A stretch of DNA of 6,750 bases, taken from NCBI GenBank assembly GCA_903822375.1, contig CAIJOU010000091.1, positions 1 through 6,750 of the forward strand, given 5' to 3'. Shown piece after piece: positions 1 through 5,685 of the stretch; position 1 is the first letter of the stretch; every line of letters starts with the position of its first letter. The notes under the pieces are model-generated. The model did not search any database and was not told where the DNA came from. It was given only the letters and a program-made list of their open reading frames with translations. Source of the stretch: Candidatus Hydrogenedentota bacterium. GTDB lineage: Bacteria > Hydrogenedentota > Hydrogenedentia > Hydrogenedentales > CAITNO01. The position numbers and the translations under genes were made by a program.

Positions 1-951
1 CACACGGCCCACGCCACCTCCGAGGAGGCCGAGGAGGAGGCGCTCAAGATGGTCCATGTGTATGAGCGCTTCGCGGAAGATTATTTGGGCATGCCTGTCA
101 TCGTCGGCCGCAAGACCGAATCGGAAAAGTTTGCCGGCGCGCACCACACCTACTGCATCGAAGCCATGATGCAGGACGGCAAGGCGCTGCAGGCGGGCAC
201 CTCGCACCATCTCGGCCAGAACTTCGCAAAGGCCTTTGACGTGAAGTTCCAGGACCGCGACATGGAATTGAAATACGTGTGGGCATCGAGTTGGGGCGTG
301 TCGACCCGCCTTATTGGCGGCATGATCATGAACCACAGCGACGACAACGGTCTGGTCATCCCGCCGCGTCTCGCGCCGGTGCCCGTCGTCTTTGTGCCCA
401 TCTGGCGCAGCGAGGAGGAAATGGCGCTCGTGCTCGGCAAGGCCCGCGAAATCACCGCTGGCTGGGACCCGCTCTTCTACAAGATAGACGACCGTGACCA
501 GTACAAGCCCGGGTACAAGTTCAACGAATGGGAACTCAAGGGTATCCCCGTGCGCATTGAGTTGGGCCCGCGCGACGTCGCCAGCAACAGCGTCGTCGTT
601 GTCCGCCGCGACACGGGCGAAAAGGTCACCATGCCCGCCGAGGGCCTGCGCGAGAACCTGGAGAAGATGCTCGAAGACATCCAGACAAACCTTTTCAATA
701 CGGCCAAGCAGCGCATGACCGACCGTACCTACACGGTGGACAGTTATGACGAGTACAAGACGCGCGTCGAAGCAGGCGGATTCTTCCGCGTCTTTCTCGA
801 TGTGGACAATCCCGAGGTCGAGAAGCAACTCAAAGAGGACACCCGTTCGACGGTGCGCTGCATCCCCTTCGACGCCCCCGAGGAGGAAGGCCCCTGTATG
901 ATCACCGGCAAGCTCTGCAAGCACCGGGTCATCGCCGCCCAGGCCTACTAG
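1..951 (+). CDS. proS: Prolyl-tRNA synthetase, type 3 (C-terminal 316 residues, 5' end outside window)
   Basis: Charges tRNA-Pro with proline in the cytoplasm (class II aminoacyl-tRNA synthetase). The frame is open from base 1 and has no start here, so the N-terminal part lies to the left. The fragment begins with HTAHATSEEAEEEA, the segment that follows class II motif 2 in archaeal/eukaryotic-type ProRS. GKALQAGTSHHLGQNFAKAF follows, then motif 3 (GVSTRLIGGMIMNHSDDNG, window residues about 99-117), the anticodon-binding domain (about 126-215), and the type-3 C-terminal domain ending in a C-terminal tyrosine (RVIAAQAY). Of the four cysteines that bind zinc in the Thermus enzyme, at most one position is kept (PCMITG). 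From memory, zinc-less C-domains are also usual in Bacteroides-like type 3 enzymes. The gene ends in TAG, and a hairpin terminator follows within 30 bases. Identification is very secure. Confidence 0.97.
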   Translation, partial: HTAHATSEEAEEEALKMVHVYERFAEDYLGMPVIVGRKTESEKFAGAHHTYCIEAMMQDGKALQAGTSHHLGQNFAKAFDVKFQDRDMELKYVWASSWGVSTRLIGGMIMNHSDDNGLVIPPRLAPVPVVFVPIWRSEEEMALVLGKAREITAGWDPLFYKIDDRDQYKPGYKFNEWELKGIPVRIELGPRDVASNSVVVVRRDTGEKVTMPAEGLRENLEKMLEDIQTNLFNTAKQRMTDRTYTVDSYDEYKTRVEAGGFFRVFLDVDNPEVEKQLKEDTRSTVRCIPFDAPEEEGPCMITGKLCKHRVIAAQAY

Positions 952-974
952 CCCTCACCCTTTCCGCAATCTGC

Positions 975-1006
975 AGCGCCCGCCCTCCTGGCGGGCGTTG
1001 TTGTTT
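975..1006 (+). terminator. Intrinsic terminator of proS
   Basis: GCCCGCC (978-984) pairs with GGCGGGC (990-996) around a CTCCT loop. Adding C977-G997, a G-T wobble and A975-T999 lengthens the stem. A T-rich run (TTGTTGTTT) follows on the plus strand. It sits 24 bases after the proS stop codon, between convergent genes. On the minus strand the bases beyond the stem are not T-rich, so it probably works well only for proS. Confidence 0.8.
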
Positions 1007-1024
1007 CCCTTTCGGGAACAGGTG

Positions 1025-1960
1025 CTACCACTCCTGAAGCGCGGCATTCGCCGACTGCTGGACATTTGCGCCGGGATGATTCGCCGCTATCCACTCAACA
1101 TATTGTCGCGCCGCCGGCGTATGGATCTCGTTGGCCGTTTGGACTGCCCCTCTCAGGTCCTCCTGCAGGATGCGCGGGTCATGGAGTAGTCCCTGCGCAC
1201 GCTGGTCACCATGGACAAGCGCCAGGATGGTCAGCACTTCCGCCCGTTCCGGCGCGGAATCCTGCATGCCCAGATCCCGGTTGGCCTGTTCGACGATGCG
1301 CTGAATGTACGGACGCACCTCCTGCGTCGTCAGCGAGGCCACCTGCGTTTCAATCAGGTCATAGGGATAGTCCAGTTCCGTCACGTCCGGCGCGCGCAAG
1401 TCCAGCAGGGCGCCCAGGGCCGCCCCGTCCTGAATGTGTGCCAGGACGCTGAGCGCAAGTTCACGCTCTTCCATGGACCGCTGTCCGTCTTCCGTAAGCG
1501 AGGCCAGAAATTTCATGCCCGGCGCGCCCATGCGCGACATGTCGGCCATCAGGCTCATGTTCTCGTCCAGCCCGCCGAACATGCCCGATTCCTTTTGCTT
1601 TCGCCAGCGCGCAAAGGCACGGTCCCAAAGCGCCTGAATGTGCGGCGGGGCCAAATTGCCCGACTGCCGCCGCTGTTTGCTCACCACCTCCTTCAGCGCC
1701 TGGCGAAACGCCACCCGCAGCCGGTCGTTCTCGTCCGAATCGGCCTGCTTCTCCGGAACGGCCGCGCCGTCTTTATCCGCGTCGGCCCGCGCCTTTTCCA
1801 AATCCGGGGAGAATTCAGGAGGCTTGACGGGTACGGCCCGGCCCGTTTGCGGTTCACCAGTTCGGGCCAGGTGCCATGCCATGCCCGCGCCCAGGCCGAA
1901 GGCGATCAGGACTGAGAAACACCACAGCACCGCGACAAGCACAACATGCTTCTTCTGCAC
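1025..1960 (-). CDS. Unrecognised membrane-anchored, mostly helical protein (311 aa)
   Basis: I do not recognise a family. The chosen start is GTG at 1960, because AAAGGG (plus 1968-1973) lies 7 bases upstream. It places a basic stretch (QKK) directly before one hydrophobic segment, residues about 5-28 (HVVLVAVLWCFSVLIAFGLG), which looks like an N-terminal membrane anchor or uncleaved signal. A Pro/Asp/Lys/Glu-rich linker follows (about 32-80), then a soluble helical domain (about 80-311) with regular Leu/Ala spacing that resembles HEAT-like or other alpha-solenoid repeats. The final third is rich in such helices. If anchored as drawn, the bulk would face the periplasm. The frame continues upstream to an ATG at 2065 (346 aa), but that start has no convincing RBS and the extra residues look non-coding. 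The gene is convergent with proS. No catalytic motif was seen. Confidence 0.72.
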   Translation of the reverse strand: MQKKHVVLVAVLWCFSVLIAFGLGAGMAWHLARTGEPQTGRAVPVKPPEFSPDLEKARADADKDGAAVPEKQADSDENDRLRVAFRQALKEVVSKQRRQSGNLAPPHIQALWDRAFARWRKQKESGMFGGLDENMSLMADMSRMGAPGMKFLASLTEDGQRSMEERELALSVLAHIQDGAALGALLDLRAPDVTELDYPYDLIETQVASLTTQEVRPYIQRIVEQANRDLGMQDSAPERAEVLTILALVHGDQRAQGLLHDPRILQEDLRGAVQTANEIHTPAARQYVEWIAANHPGANVQQSANAALQEW

Positions 1961-1967
1961 CGTCCCA

Positions 1968-1973
1968 CCCTTT
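1968..1973 (-). promoter_or_regulatory. Ribosome binding site deciding the GTG start at 1960
   Basis: Read on the minus strand this is AAAGGG, 7 bases before the GTG start. It is preceded by another purine run (AAAAGGA). It is the best Shine-Dalgarno-like sequence near the 5' end of this gene, and the upstream ATG at 2065 has none as good. Confidence 0.5.
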
Positions 1974-2209
1974 CCTTTTCGTCCTAAGGCTGCAGCGAGC
2001 CAGACCGCACTCGGTTGAAATCGTACAGAAATCTCGGAGGCAGGTGCCACTTGTTCCACAGTCATTGCGCGAAAGGCGTGTTCAAGAACAACCCTCCACG
2101 GCCTGCCTTTGCGGGGTTATCGTTCAATGCGAGCCGCGCGGGTCCCAGGCTTCACGCCGGTCATTCCGGCATTGAAGGGCGCATTCCCCACCAAATGGTG
2201 CGCATAACG

Positions 2210-2238
2210 TTGCGTGTCCGGCGGTTTTCTGCTACACT
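2210..2238 (+). promoter_or_regulatory. Sigma70-type promoter of tex
   Basis: TTGCGT (2210-2215), a 17-base spacer, then TACACT (2233-2238) preceded by TGc, an extended -10. The predicted transcript start is near 2245, leaving a 5' UTR of about 26 bases before the ATG at 2271. The promoter lies over the extra in-frame codons before 2271, which supports the shorter protein. Confidence 0.7.
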
Positions 2239-2260
2239 CCGCCCGTTTCCCAGTAGGACT

Positions 2261-2264
2261 GGAG
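2261..2264 (+). promoter_or_regulatory. Ribosome binding site of tex
   Basis: GGAG sits 6 bases before the ATG at 2271. It decides this start over the in-frame ATG at 2214, which falls inside the promoter. Confidence 0.7.
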
Positions 2265-2270
2265 CACCTC

Positions 2271-4745
2271 ATGATCGAGCAACGTTTTATCGAAATGATT
2301 GCGTCGGAAGTCGGCGTGGAACCCATCCACGTGGCTGCCGCCGTTGGACTGCTGGACAAGGGCGCAACGGTGCCGTTCATTGCGGGCTACCGCAGGGACG
2401 CAGCGGGCGGACTCGATGAACTCCAGATTGAAGCCATAGAACGGCGCAATCTCGAATGCATCGCCCTTACAAACCGGCGCGACGCCGTGCGCGCAAACGT
2501 GCAGGTCGCGGGGCGCATGACCGAGTCGCTGGCCGCGGCCCTCGACGCCTGCACCGACCCGCTGGTGCTCGAAGACCTGTACCTTCCCTTCAAGAAGCAA
2601 CGGCACAGCAAGGCGGCCAGCGTCGCCTCGCAGCGCGGGCTTGATCCCTTCGCCGATTATCTCTGGATGCAGGTGGCCCATCCCGGCCCCGTGGATTTCG
2701 TGGCCGAAAGCCATGTCAATCCGGAGCACCAGATTCTTTCGAAGGAAGAGGTGCTGGACGGTGGCCGGCATATTCTGGCCGAGCGGCTCGCCTGCGACCA
2801 CGAGGTGCGCCGGCTGGTCCGCGAGCGCATGTGGGAAGAGGGAAACATTACTGCCGCAGCCACGAAATACGCGGGCGAGCAGCGCAAGCGCTTTGAGGCG
2901 TTCTTCGATTACAGCGTGCCGCTCAAGAAAGTCGATGCGGCAACACTGCTGACACTGCTGCGCGGCGCCCGCATCGGCGTGCTTCGCGTGGAACTGGTGG
3001 TCGACGAGGACGCCATGGTCCGCGAACTGACGGCCCGCTTCGTCAAGGAGCCCGGCTCGTCCTTTGAACCCGAAATCGAGGCGGCCGTGCGCGACGCCTA
3101 CCGGCGCCTGCTCTGGGTGGATATTGAGAGTCAGGTCATGGCCACCGCGCGGCGCATTGCCGACGAGAAGTTGGTCGCCTCGCTGCGCGGACAGGTGGAG
3201 GCGGCGCTGATGGCGCCGCCCGTTGGCCCGGTGCCGGTGATTGCGGTGCATACCGACCGTTCGGGCGCGGTGGTTCTGGCCGCGCTGAACGAGTGCGGCG
3301 AGTGTGTCGAGGCAACGCAGATGGAAAGCAGCGAAGGCGAGACCATCGGCGCGGCGTTGGCGGTGAAACTTCCCGAATGGATGGAACGCCACGGCATTCG
3401 CGCCGTGACCGTGGGCCACAGCGGCCCGGGACGCCAGCTGGCCCGTTCCTTGAACATGCTCCTGCGTGAAAAGCGCATCAATGGCGGGTGGGTGGCCTTT
3501 GCCGGCGAAGCCGGTCTGAGCGCCTATTCCGTTTCGCCGCTGGCCGTGCAGGAGATGCCTGACCTTGATCCGCCGCGCCGGGCGGCCGTGTCGCTGGGCC
3601 GACGCTTTCAGGACCCCATGGCGGAAATGCTCAAGGTGGAGCCGCGCGCCCTGGCCACGGGCTCCCAGGCCCATGACGTAAACCAGCGCCGCCTGCAGGA
3701 GGCCCTGTTCCGTACCGCGGAATACTGCGTCAACCGCCTCGGTCTTGACCTGAATACAGCCCCGGTACACCTGCTTCGCTTCGTCTGCGGCATTCAAATG
3801 GGCACCGCCCAGAACCTCGTGGCGGAACGGGAGAAGCTGGGGCGCTTCACCGACCGCACCCAGTTGCTTGCCGTTTCCGGCATCGGTGAAAAGACCTGCG
3901 AGCAGTGCGCCGGTTTCCTGCGCATCACGGGCGGCACCGAGCCGCTCGACGGCACGCGCATTCATCCCGAGGCCTATGCGGCCGTCAAGCAGGCGGCCGA
4001 GGCGGCCGGTGTGTCGCTGGCCAGTCTGCCGGTCCATGGAAAGACGGTCGATTTCTCTGCCGTCGCCACGCCGGTGTTTGGCCCGGCGACCATGGCCGAT
4101 TGGGCGGTGGAACTGGTTGAACCGGCCCGCGATCCCCGCGGCCGGATTCACGCCCCGGTTCCGCGCAAGCCCGCGCGTCCGGTGGTCGACATGTCCACCG
4201 TGCAGGAGGGGGCCGTCGTCGAGGGCAAAGTCACCCATCTCACCGAGTTCGGTGCGTTCATTGATTTTGGAATGGGCAAAGAAGGGCTCGTCCACCTGTC
4301 CGAAATGGCCCCCCGCTTCGTGAAAGATCCGTCCGAAGTGTTGGAGGTGGGCCAGGTGGTTCAGGCCAAAATAATTAAGGTTGATCCGGTATCCAAGCGC
4401 ATTTCGCTTTCCATACGCGCTCTGGCGCCTCCGCCTCCGCCCCGCGCCGAGGCGGAGCAACGGCCCCAGGGCGAACACCCGGAGCGGCGTCGGACCTCCG
4501 AACAGCCGGCTCGTCCCCGTCCCGGTGACGATGGTGGTCGTCGCGGTCCCGGACCGCGCGCGCCCCGGCGCGATGAGGGCGGGCGCGAACGGTCGCGCGA
4601 CGGTGCGGGTGGTGATCGCGGTGATCGCCGTCCCTCCAGAGAGCGTGAAGGCGCCCGGGGCAATGCGGAGCCCAGTGGTGCGCTGATGAATACCCTGTTG
4701 GCAGACCAATTGGCTGCCCTGAAAGACAAGCTCCTCTCAGAATAG
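2271..4745 (+). CDS. tex: Tex-family S1 RNA-binding transcription accessory protein (824 aa)
   Basis: Tex proteins are cytoplasmic nucleic-acid-binding factors linked to transcription. Domains in order: N-terminal Tex helical region (1-200), with PFIAGYRRDAAGGLDELQIE and DLYLPFKKQRHSKAA; a central region with FDYSVPLKK; a YqgF/RNase H-like domain (about 320-475); a helix-hairpin-helix region (about 495-560), with SGIGEKTCEQCAGFLRI; and an S1 domain (about 643-719), with VVEGKVTHLTEFGAFIDF. The last 105 residues are a low-complexity Arg/Gly/Pro/Glu/Asp tail ending in a short helical segment (MNTLLADQLAALKDKLLSE). Usual family length is about 720-790, so the tail explains the excess. Unusual: the YqgF-like GLDPG motif reads AVHTDRSG (residues 325-332) and the usual FIARYRKE reads FIAGYRRD. 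HDVNQ (468-472) and DLNTAP are kept. The start is set by GGAG and the promoter just upstream. The family call is secure. Confidence 0.95.
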   Translation: MIEQRFIEMIASEVGVEPIHVAAAVGLLDKGATVPFIAGYRRDAAGGLDELQIEAIERRNLECIALTNRRDAVRANVQVAGRMTESLAAALDACTDPLVLEDLYLPFKKQRHSKAASVASQRGLDPFADYLWMQVAHPGPVDFVAESHVNPEHQILSKEEVLDGGRHILAERLACDHEVRRLVRERMWEEGNITAAATKYAGEQRKRFEAFFDYSVPLKKVDAATLLTLLRGARIGVLRVELVVDEDAMVRELTARFVKEPGSSFEPEIEAAVRDAYRRLLWVDIESQVMATARRIADEKLVASLRGQVEAALMAPPVGPVPVIAVHTDRSGAVVLAALNECGECVEATQMESSEGETIGAALAVKLPEWMERHGIRAVTVGHSGPGRQLARSLNMLLREKRINGGWVAFAGEAGLSAYSVSPLAVQEMPDLDPPRRAAVSLGRRFQDPMAEMLKVEPRALATGSQAHDVNQRRLQEALFRTAEYCVNRLGLDLNTAPVHLLRFVCGIQMGTAQNLVAEREKLGRFTDRTQLLAVSGIGEKTCEQCAGFLRITGGTEPLDGTRIHPEAYAAVKQAAEAAGVSLASLPVHGKTVDFSAVATPVFGPATMADWAVELVEPARDPRGRIHAPVPRKPARPVVDMSTVQEGAVVEGKVTHLTEFGAFIDFGMGKEGLVHLSEMAPRFVKDPSEVLEVGQVVQAKIIKVDPVSKRISLSIRALAPPPPPRAEAEQRPQGEHPERRRTSEQPARPRPGDDGGRRGPGPRAPRRDEGGRERSRDGAGGDRGDRRPSREREGARGNAEPSGALMNTLLADQLAALKDKLLSE
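4611..4628 (+). repeat. Two tandem 9-bp units in the tex tail
   Basis: GGTGATCGC occurs twice head to tail (4611-4619 and 4620-4628), encoding GDRGDR inside the Arg/Gly-rich C-terminal tail. This suggests that the tail grows or shrinks by slippage. Confidence 0.7.
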
Positions 4746-4763
4746 TGCGAATAATGCCGAGCC

Positions 4764-4793
4764 TTGACAGATCCGGCGTTCATGTGATACACT
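4764..4793 (+). promoter_or_regulatory. Strong sigma70-type promoter of the dksA-like gene
   Basis: TTGACA (4764-4769), an 18-base spacer, then TACACT (4788-4793) preceded by TGa. The -35 is a perfect consensus. Transcription would start near 4800, giving a leader of about 150 bases. Between the -10 and the expected start the sequence is CTCGCCG, a GC-rich discriminator of the kind found at stringently controlled promoters. No terminator separates tex from this promoter, so some read-through from tex is possible. Confidence 0.8.
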
Positions 4794-4800
4794 CTCGCCG

Positions 4801-4950
4801 CTTTTTCGGCTTTGTCCCGGACATTGTTCGTCCGGACCACATTGGAATGTTGCAAGTCAAAAGCTGACAAGTGTTTGCAGCGTTTTCGGCAACGTGCCGG
4901 AGTTCCGAGACAAAGTCCGCTGTGTATAAAGTGTAAGGAGCTAGTGTTAC
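4801..4950 (+). promoter_or_regulatory. Candidate structured 5' leader RNA of the dksA-like gene
   Basis: The leader folds by hand into a closed structure. P1: CGGCTTTGTC (4807-4816) with GACAAAGTCCG (4909-4919), 10 pairs and one bulged T. P2: CCGGAC (4817-4822) with GTCCGG (4830-4835), directly abutting P1. P3: TGCAA (4851-4855) with TTGCA (4875-4879), plus inner GTCA (4856-4859) with TGAC (4865-4868). P4: CGGCA (4887-4891) with TGCCG (4895-4899). The RBS lies after the 3' strand of P1 and remains free. It matches no riboswitch class I recognise. The fold is a hand prediction. Confidence 0.4.
4935..4940 (+). promoter_or_regulatory. Ribosome binding site of the dksA-like gene
   Basis: AAGGAG lies 10 bases before the ATG at 4951. 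The spacing is slightly long but acceptable. No other in-frame start is better placed. It sits just downstream of the folded part of the leader. Confidence 0.7.
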
Positions 4951-5334
4951 ATGCTTACCAAGACTGAATTGAAGAAGTTTGAGAAGATGCTGATGGAGGA
5001 GCGCGACCGTCTCATGGGCAGCGTTCGCAGCATCGAAGAGGCCTCGCGCACCGAAGGCGGCCGGGACAGCGGGGGGGACCTTACCAGTTACGCCGAGAGC
5101 GGCACGGACAGTTTCGAACTGGAGACCTCGCTCAATATCGCCAGCGGCGAATCACAGCGCCTTATGGATATCGCCGATGCGCTGATGCGTGTCCAAAAGG
5201 GCACGTATGGCATTTGCGAGGGCAGTGGAAAGCCCATTCCCAAGAAGCGGCTGGAAGCATTTCCCGCAGCGCGCTATTGCGTGGAGTACCAGGAAGAACT
5301 GGAACGGGAACAGCAGCACAATAGACAGTACTAA
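4951..5334 (+). CDS. DksA/TraR-family regulator with half-degenerate zinc finger (127 aa)
   Basis: Members of this family enter the secondary channel of RNA polymerase and alter promoter response, in DksA together with ppGpp. Seen here: an N-terminal coiled-coil arm (about 1-38 and 55-83) with an acidic turn between, SGGDLTSYAESGTDSFE (40-56), typical of DksA-like proteins. Next comes the signature GTYGICEGSGKPIPKKRLEA and ARYCVEYQEELE. In the classical CxxC-17-CxxC finger the second cysteine of each pair is replaced: C89-S92 and C110-Y113. With two cysteines, tight zinc binding is unlikely unless other ligands help. From memory, similar finger loss is common in DksA-like proteins of Planctomycetes-like lineages. 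The gene stands alone between its own promoter/leader and a strong terminator. Whether it acts like DksA or is a divergent paralogue cannot be told here. Confidence 0.92.
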   Translation: MLTKTELKKFEKMLMEERDRLMGSVRSIEEASRTEGGRDSGGDLTSYAESGTDSFELETSLNIASGESQRLMDIADALMRVQKGTYGICEGSGKPIPKKRLEAFPAARYCVEYQEELEREQQHNRQY

Positions 5335-5358
5335 AGCCGACCACAACAGCATTTCCGC

Positions 5359-5394
5359 AATCCCGGCCCTTCCAGGGCCGGGATTTGTGTTTTT
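5359..5394 (+). terminator. Strong intrinsic terminator of the dksA-like gene
   Basis: AATCCCGGCCC (5359-5369) pairs perfectly with GGGCCGGGATT (5375-5385) around a TTCCA loop. TGTGTTTTT follows. It begins 25 bases after the stop codon and closes the unit before the AT-rich region. Confidence 0.93.
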
Positions 5395-5427
5395 CGTGCT
5401 GTGCACGTTGGCGGTCTCTGTCTTTGT

Positions 5428-5497
5428 ATCAAGGTACTTTAAGTTATGCGGGGCAGAGTGCATGCGGATGACCATGCCTCCCGATAAGAACCTTGAT
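5428..5497. repeat. Inverted repeat ATCAAGGT ... ACCTTGAT with inner hairpin
   Basis: ATCAAGGT (5428-5435) and its exact reverse complement ACCTTGAT (5490-5497) flank 54 bases. These contain a further pair, GCATG (5460-5464) and CATGC (5473-5477). Transcribed, it could form a two-part stem. I see no good promoter driving it, and it is downstream of a terminator. Confidence 0.4.
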
Positions 5498-5548
5498 TGT
5501 CCAATATTCACCCATTGACGTTATTTCATAGAATTTCGGGGTAATCAG

Positions 5549-5558
5549 GCATTAATGC
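5549..5558. promoter_or_regulatory. Perfect 10-bp palindrome GCATTAATGC
   Basis: A perfect palindrome centred about 60 bases upstream of the expected start of transcription of the FadL-like gene. The position would suit an activator or auxiliary operator. The protein that would bind is unknown. Confidence 0.35.
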
Positions 5559-5571
5559 ATAAGTAGGGCGA

Positions 5572-5584
5572 TTGGTTTGACCAA
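5572..5584. promoter_or_regulatory. GntR/FadR-like operator overlapping the -35 box
   Basis: TTGGT-TTG-ACCAA is a perfect 5-bp dyad. Its core TGGTTTGACCA (5573-5583) fits the FadR-subfamily operator pattern TNGTNNNACNA, and differs by one base from the E. coli FadR core TGGTCNGACCA. Its right half supplies the TTGACC -35 box, so a bound protein would block RNA polymerase. The gene downstream is FadL-like, which fits, but no regulator gene lies in the window. Confidence 0.45.
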
Positions 5585-5606
5585 CATCAAGAGAATATGC
5601 TACAAA
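5577..5606 (+). promoter_or_regulatory. Promoter of the FadL-like gene
   Basis: TTGACC (5577-5582), an 18-base spacer, then TACAAA (5601-5606) preceded by TGc. Transcription would begin near 5613, giving a 5' UTR of about 120 bases. The extended -10 matches the style of the other two promoters in this window. Confidence 0.6.
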
Positions 5607-5685
5607 TTGCGGGTCACTGAAAAGAGATGTGATTGAATATATCATTTTTCTTATTTAATCCATCTGCAAGGGTGTAGTTCGTGGA

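Larger units (their letters stand above)
1961..2270. other. Divergent intergenic region, no gene seen
   Basis: About 310 bases separate the minus-strand GTG start from the tex start. I see no credible small gene. The right end holds the tex promoter and RBS. Small dyads are present: TGTTC-AA-GAACA (2079-2090), GCCGG-TCATT-CCGGC (2156-2170) and CACC-AAAT-GGTG (2189-2200). The last two lie just upstream of the tex -35 box and could be operator-like, but each is short enough to be chance. I found no convincing promoter for the minus-strand gene here. Confidence 0.6.

Noticed and set aside
1211..1915. 234-codon plus-strand frame opposite the membrane-anchored protein
   Set aside because: Arg/His-rich translation without any membrane or domain pattern. 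The minus-strand frame has a proper anchor segment and an RBS.
1961..2065. Upstream ATG start (2065) for the minus-strand gene
   Set aside because: No RBS. It would put 35 poorly patterned residues before the membrane anchor, while the GTG at 1960 has AAAGGG 7 bases upstream.
2214..2270. Upstream in-frame start of tex, adding 19 residues
   Set aside because: It overlaps the -35/-10 promoter elements. The ATG at 2271 has GGAG at good spacing and begins with the usual Tex N-terminus.
2232..4709. 825-codon open frame on the minus strand opposite tex
   Set aside because: It is the mirror of a clear Tex gene in GC-rich codons. The translation is rich in His, Arg and Gly with no domain pattern and no RBS, and tex has a promoter, an RBS and family motifs throughout.
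4797..4813. GCCG-CTTTTT-CGGC hairpin followed by TTT as a tex terminator
   Set aside because: Only 4 pairs and a very short T run. It overlaps the start of the next transcript, so it is unlikely to terminate tex.
4925..4930. TATAAA as a second, closer promoter -10 for the dksA-like gene
   Set aside because: The only candidate -35 (TTCCGA, 16 bases upstream) is poor, whereas the promoter at 4764-4793 is close to consensus.
5152..5511. 119-codon minus-strand frame with hydrophobic stretches
   Set aside because: It runs through the terminator hairpin and the antisense of the dksA-like gene. The apparent hydrophobic stretch is a by-product of the opposite strand.
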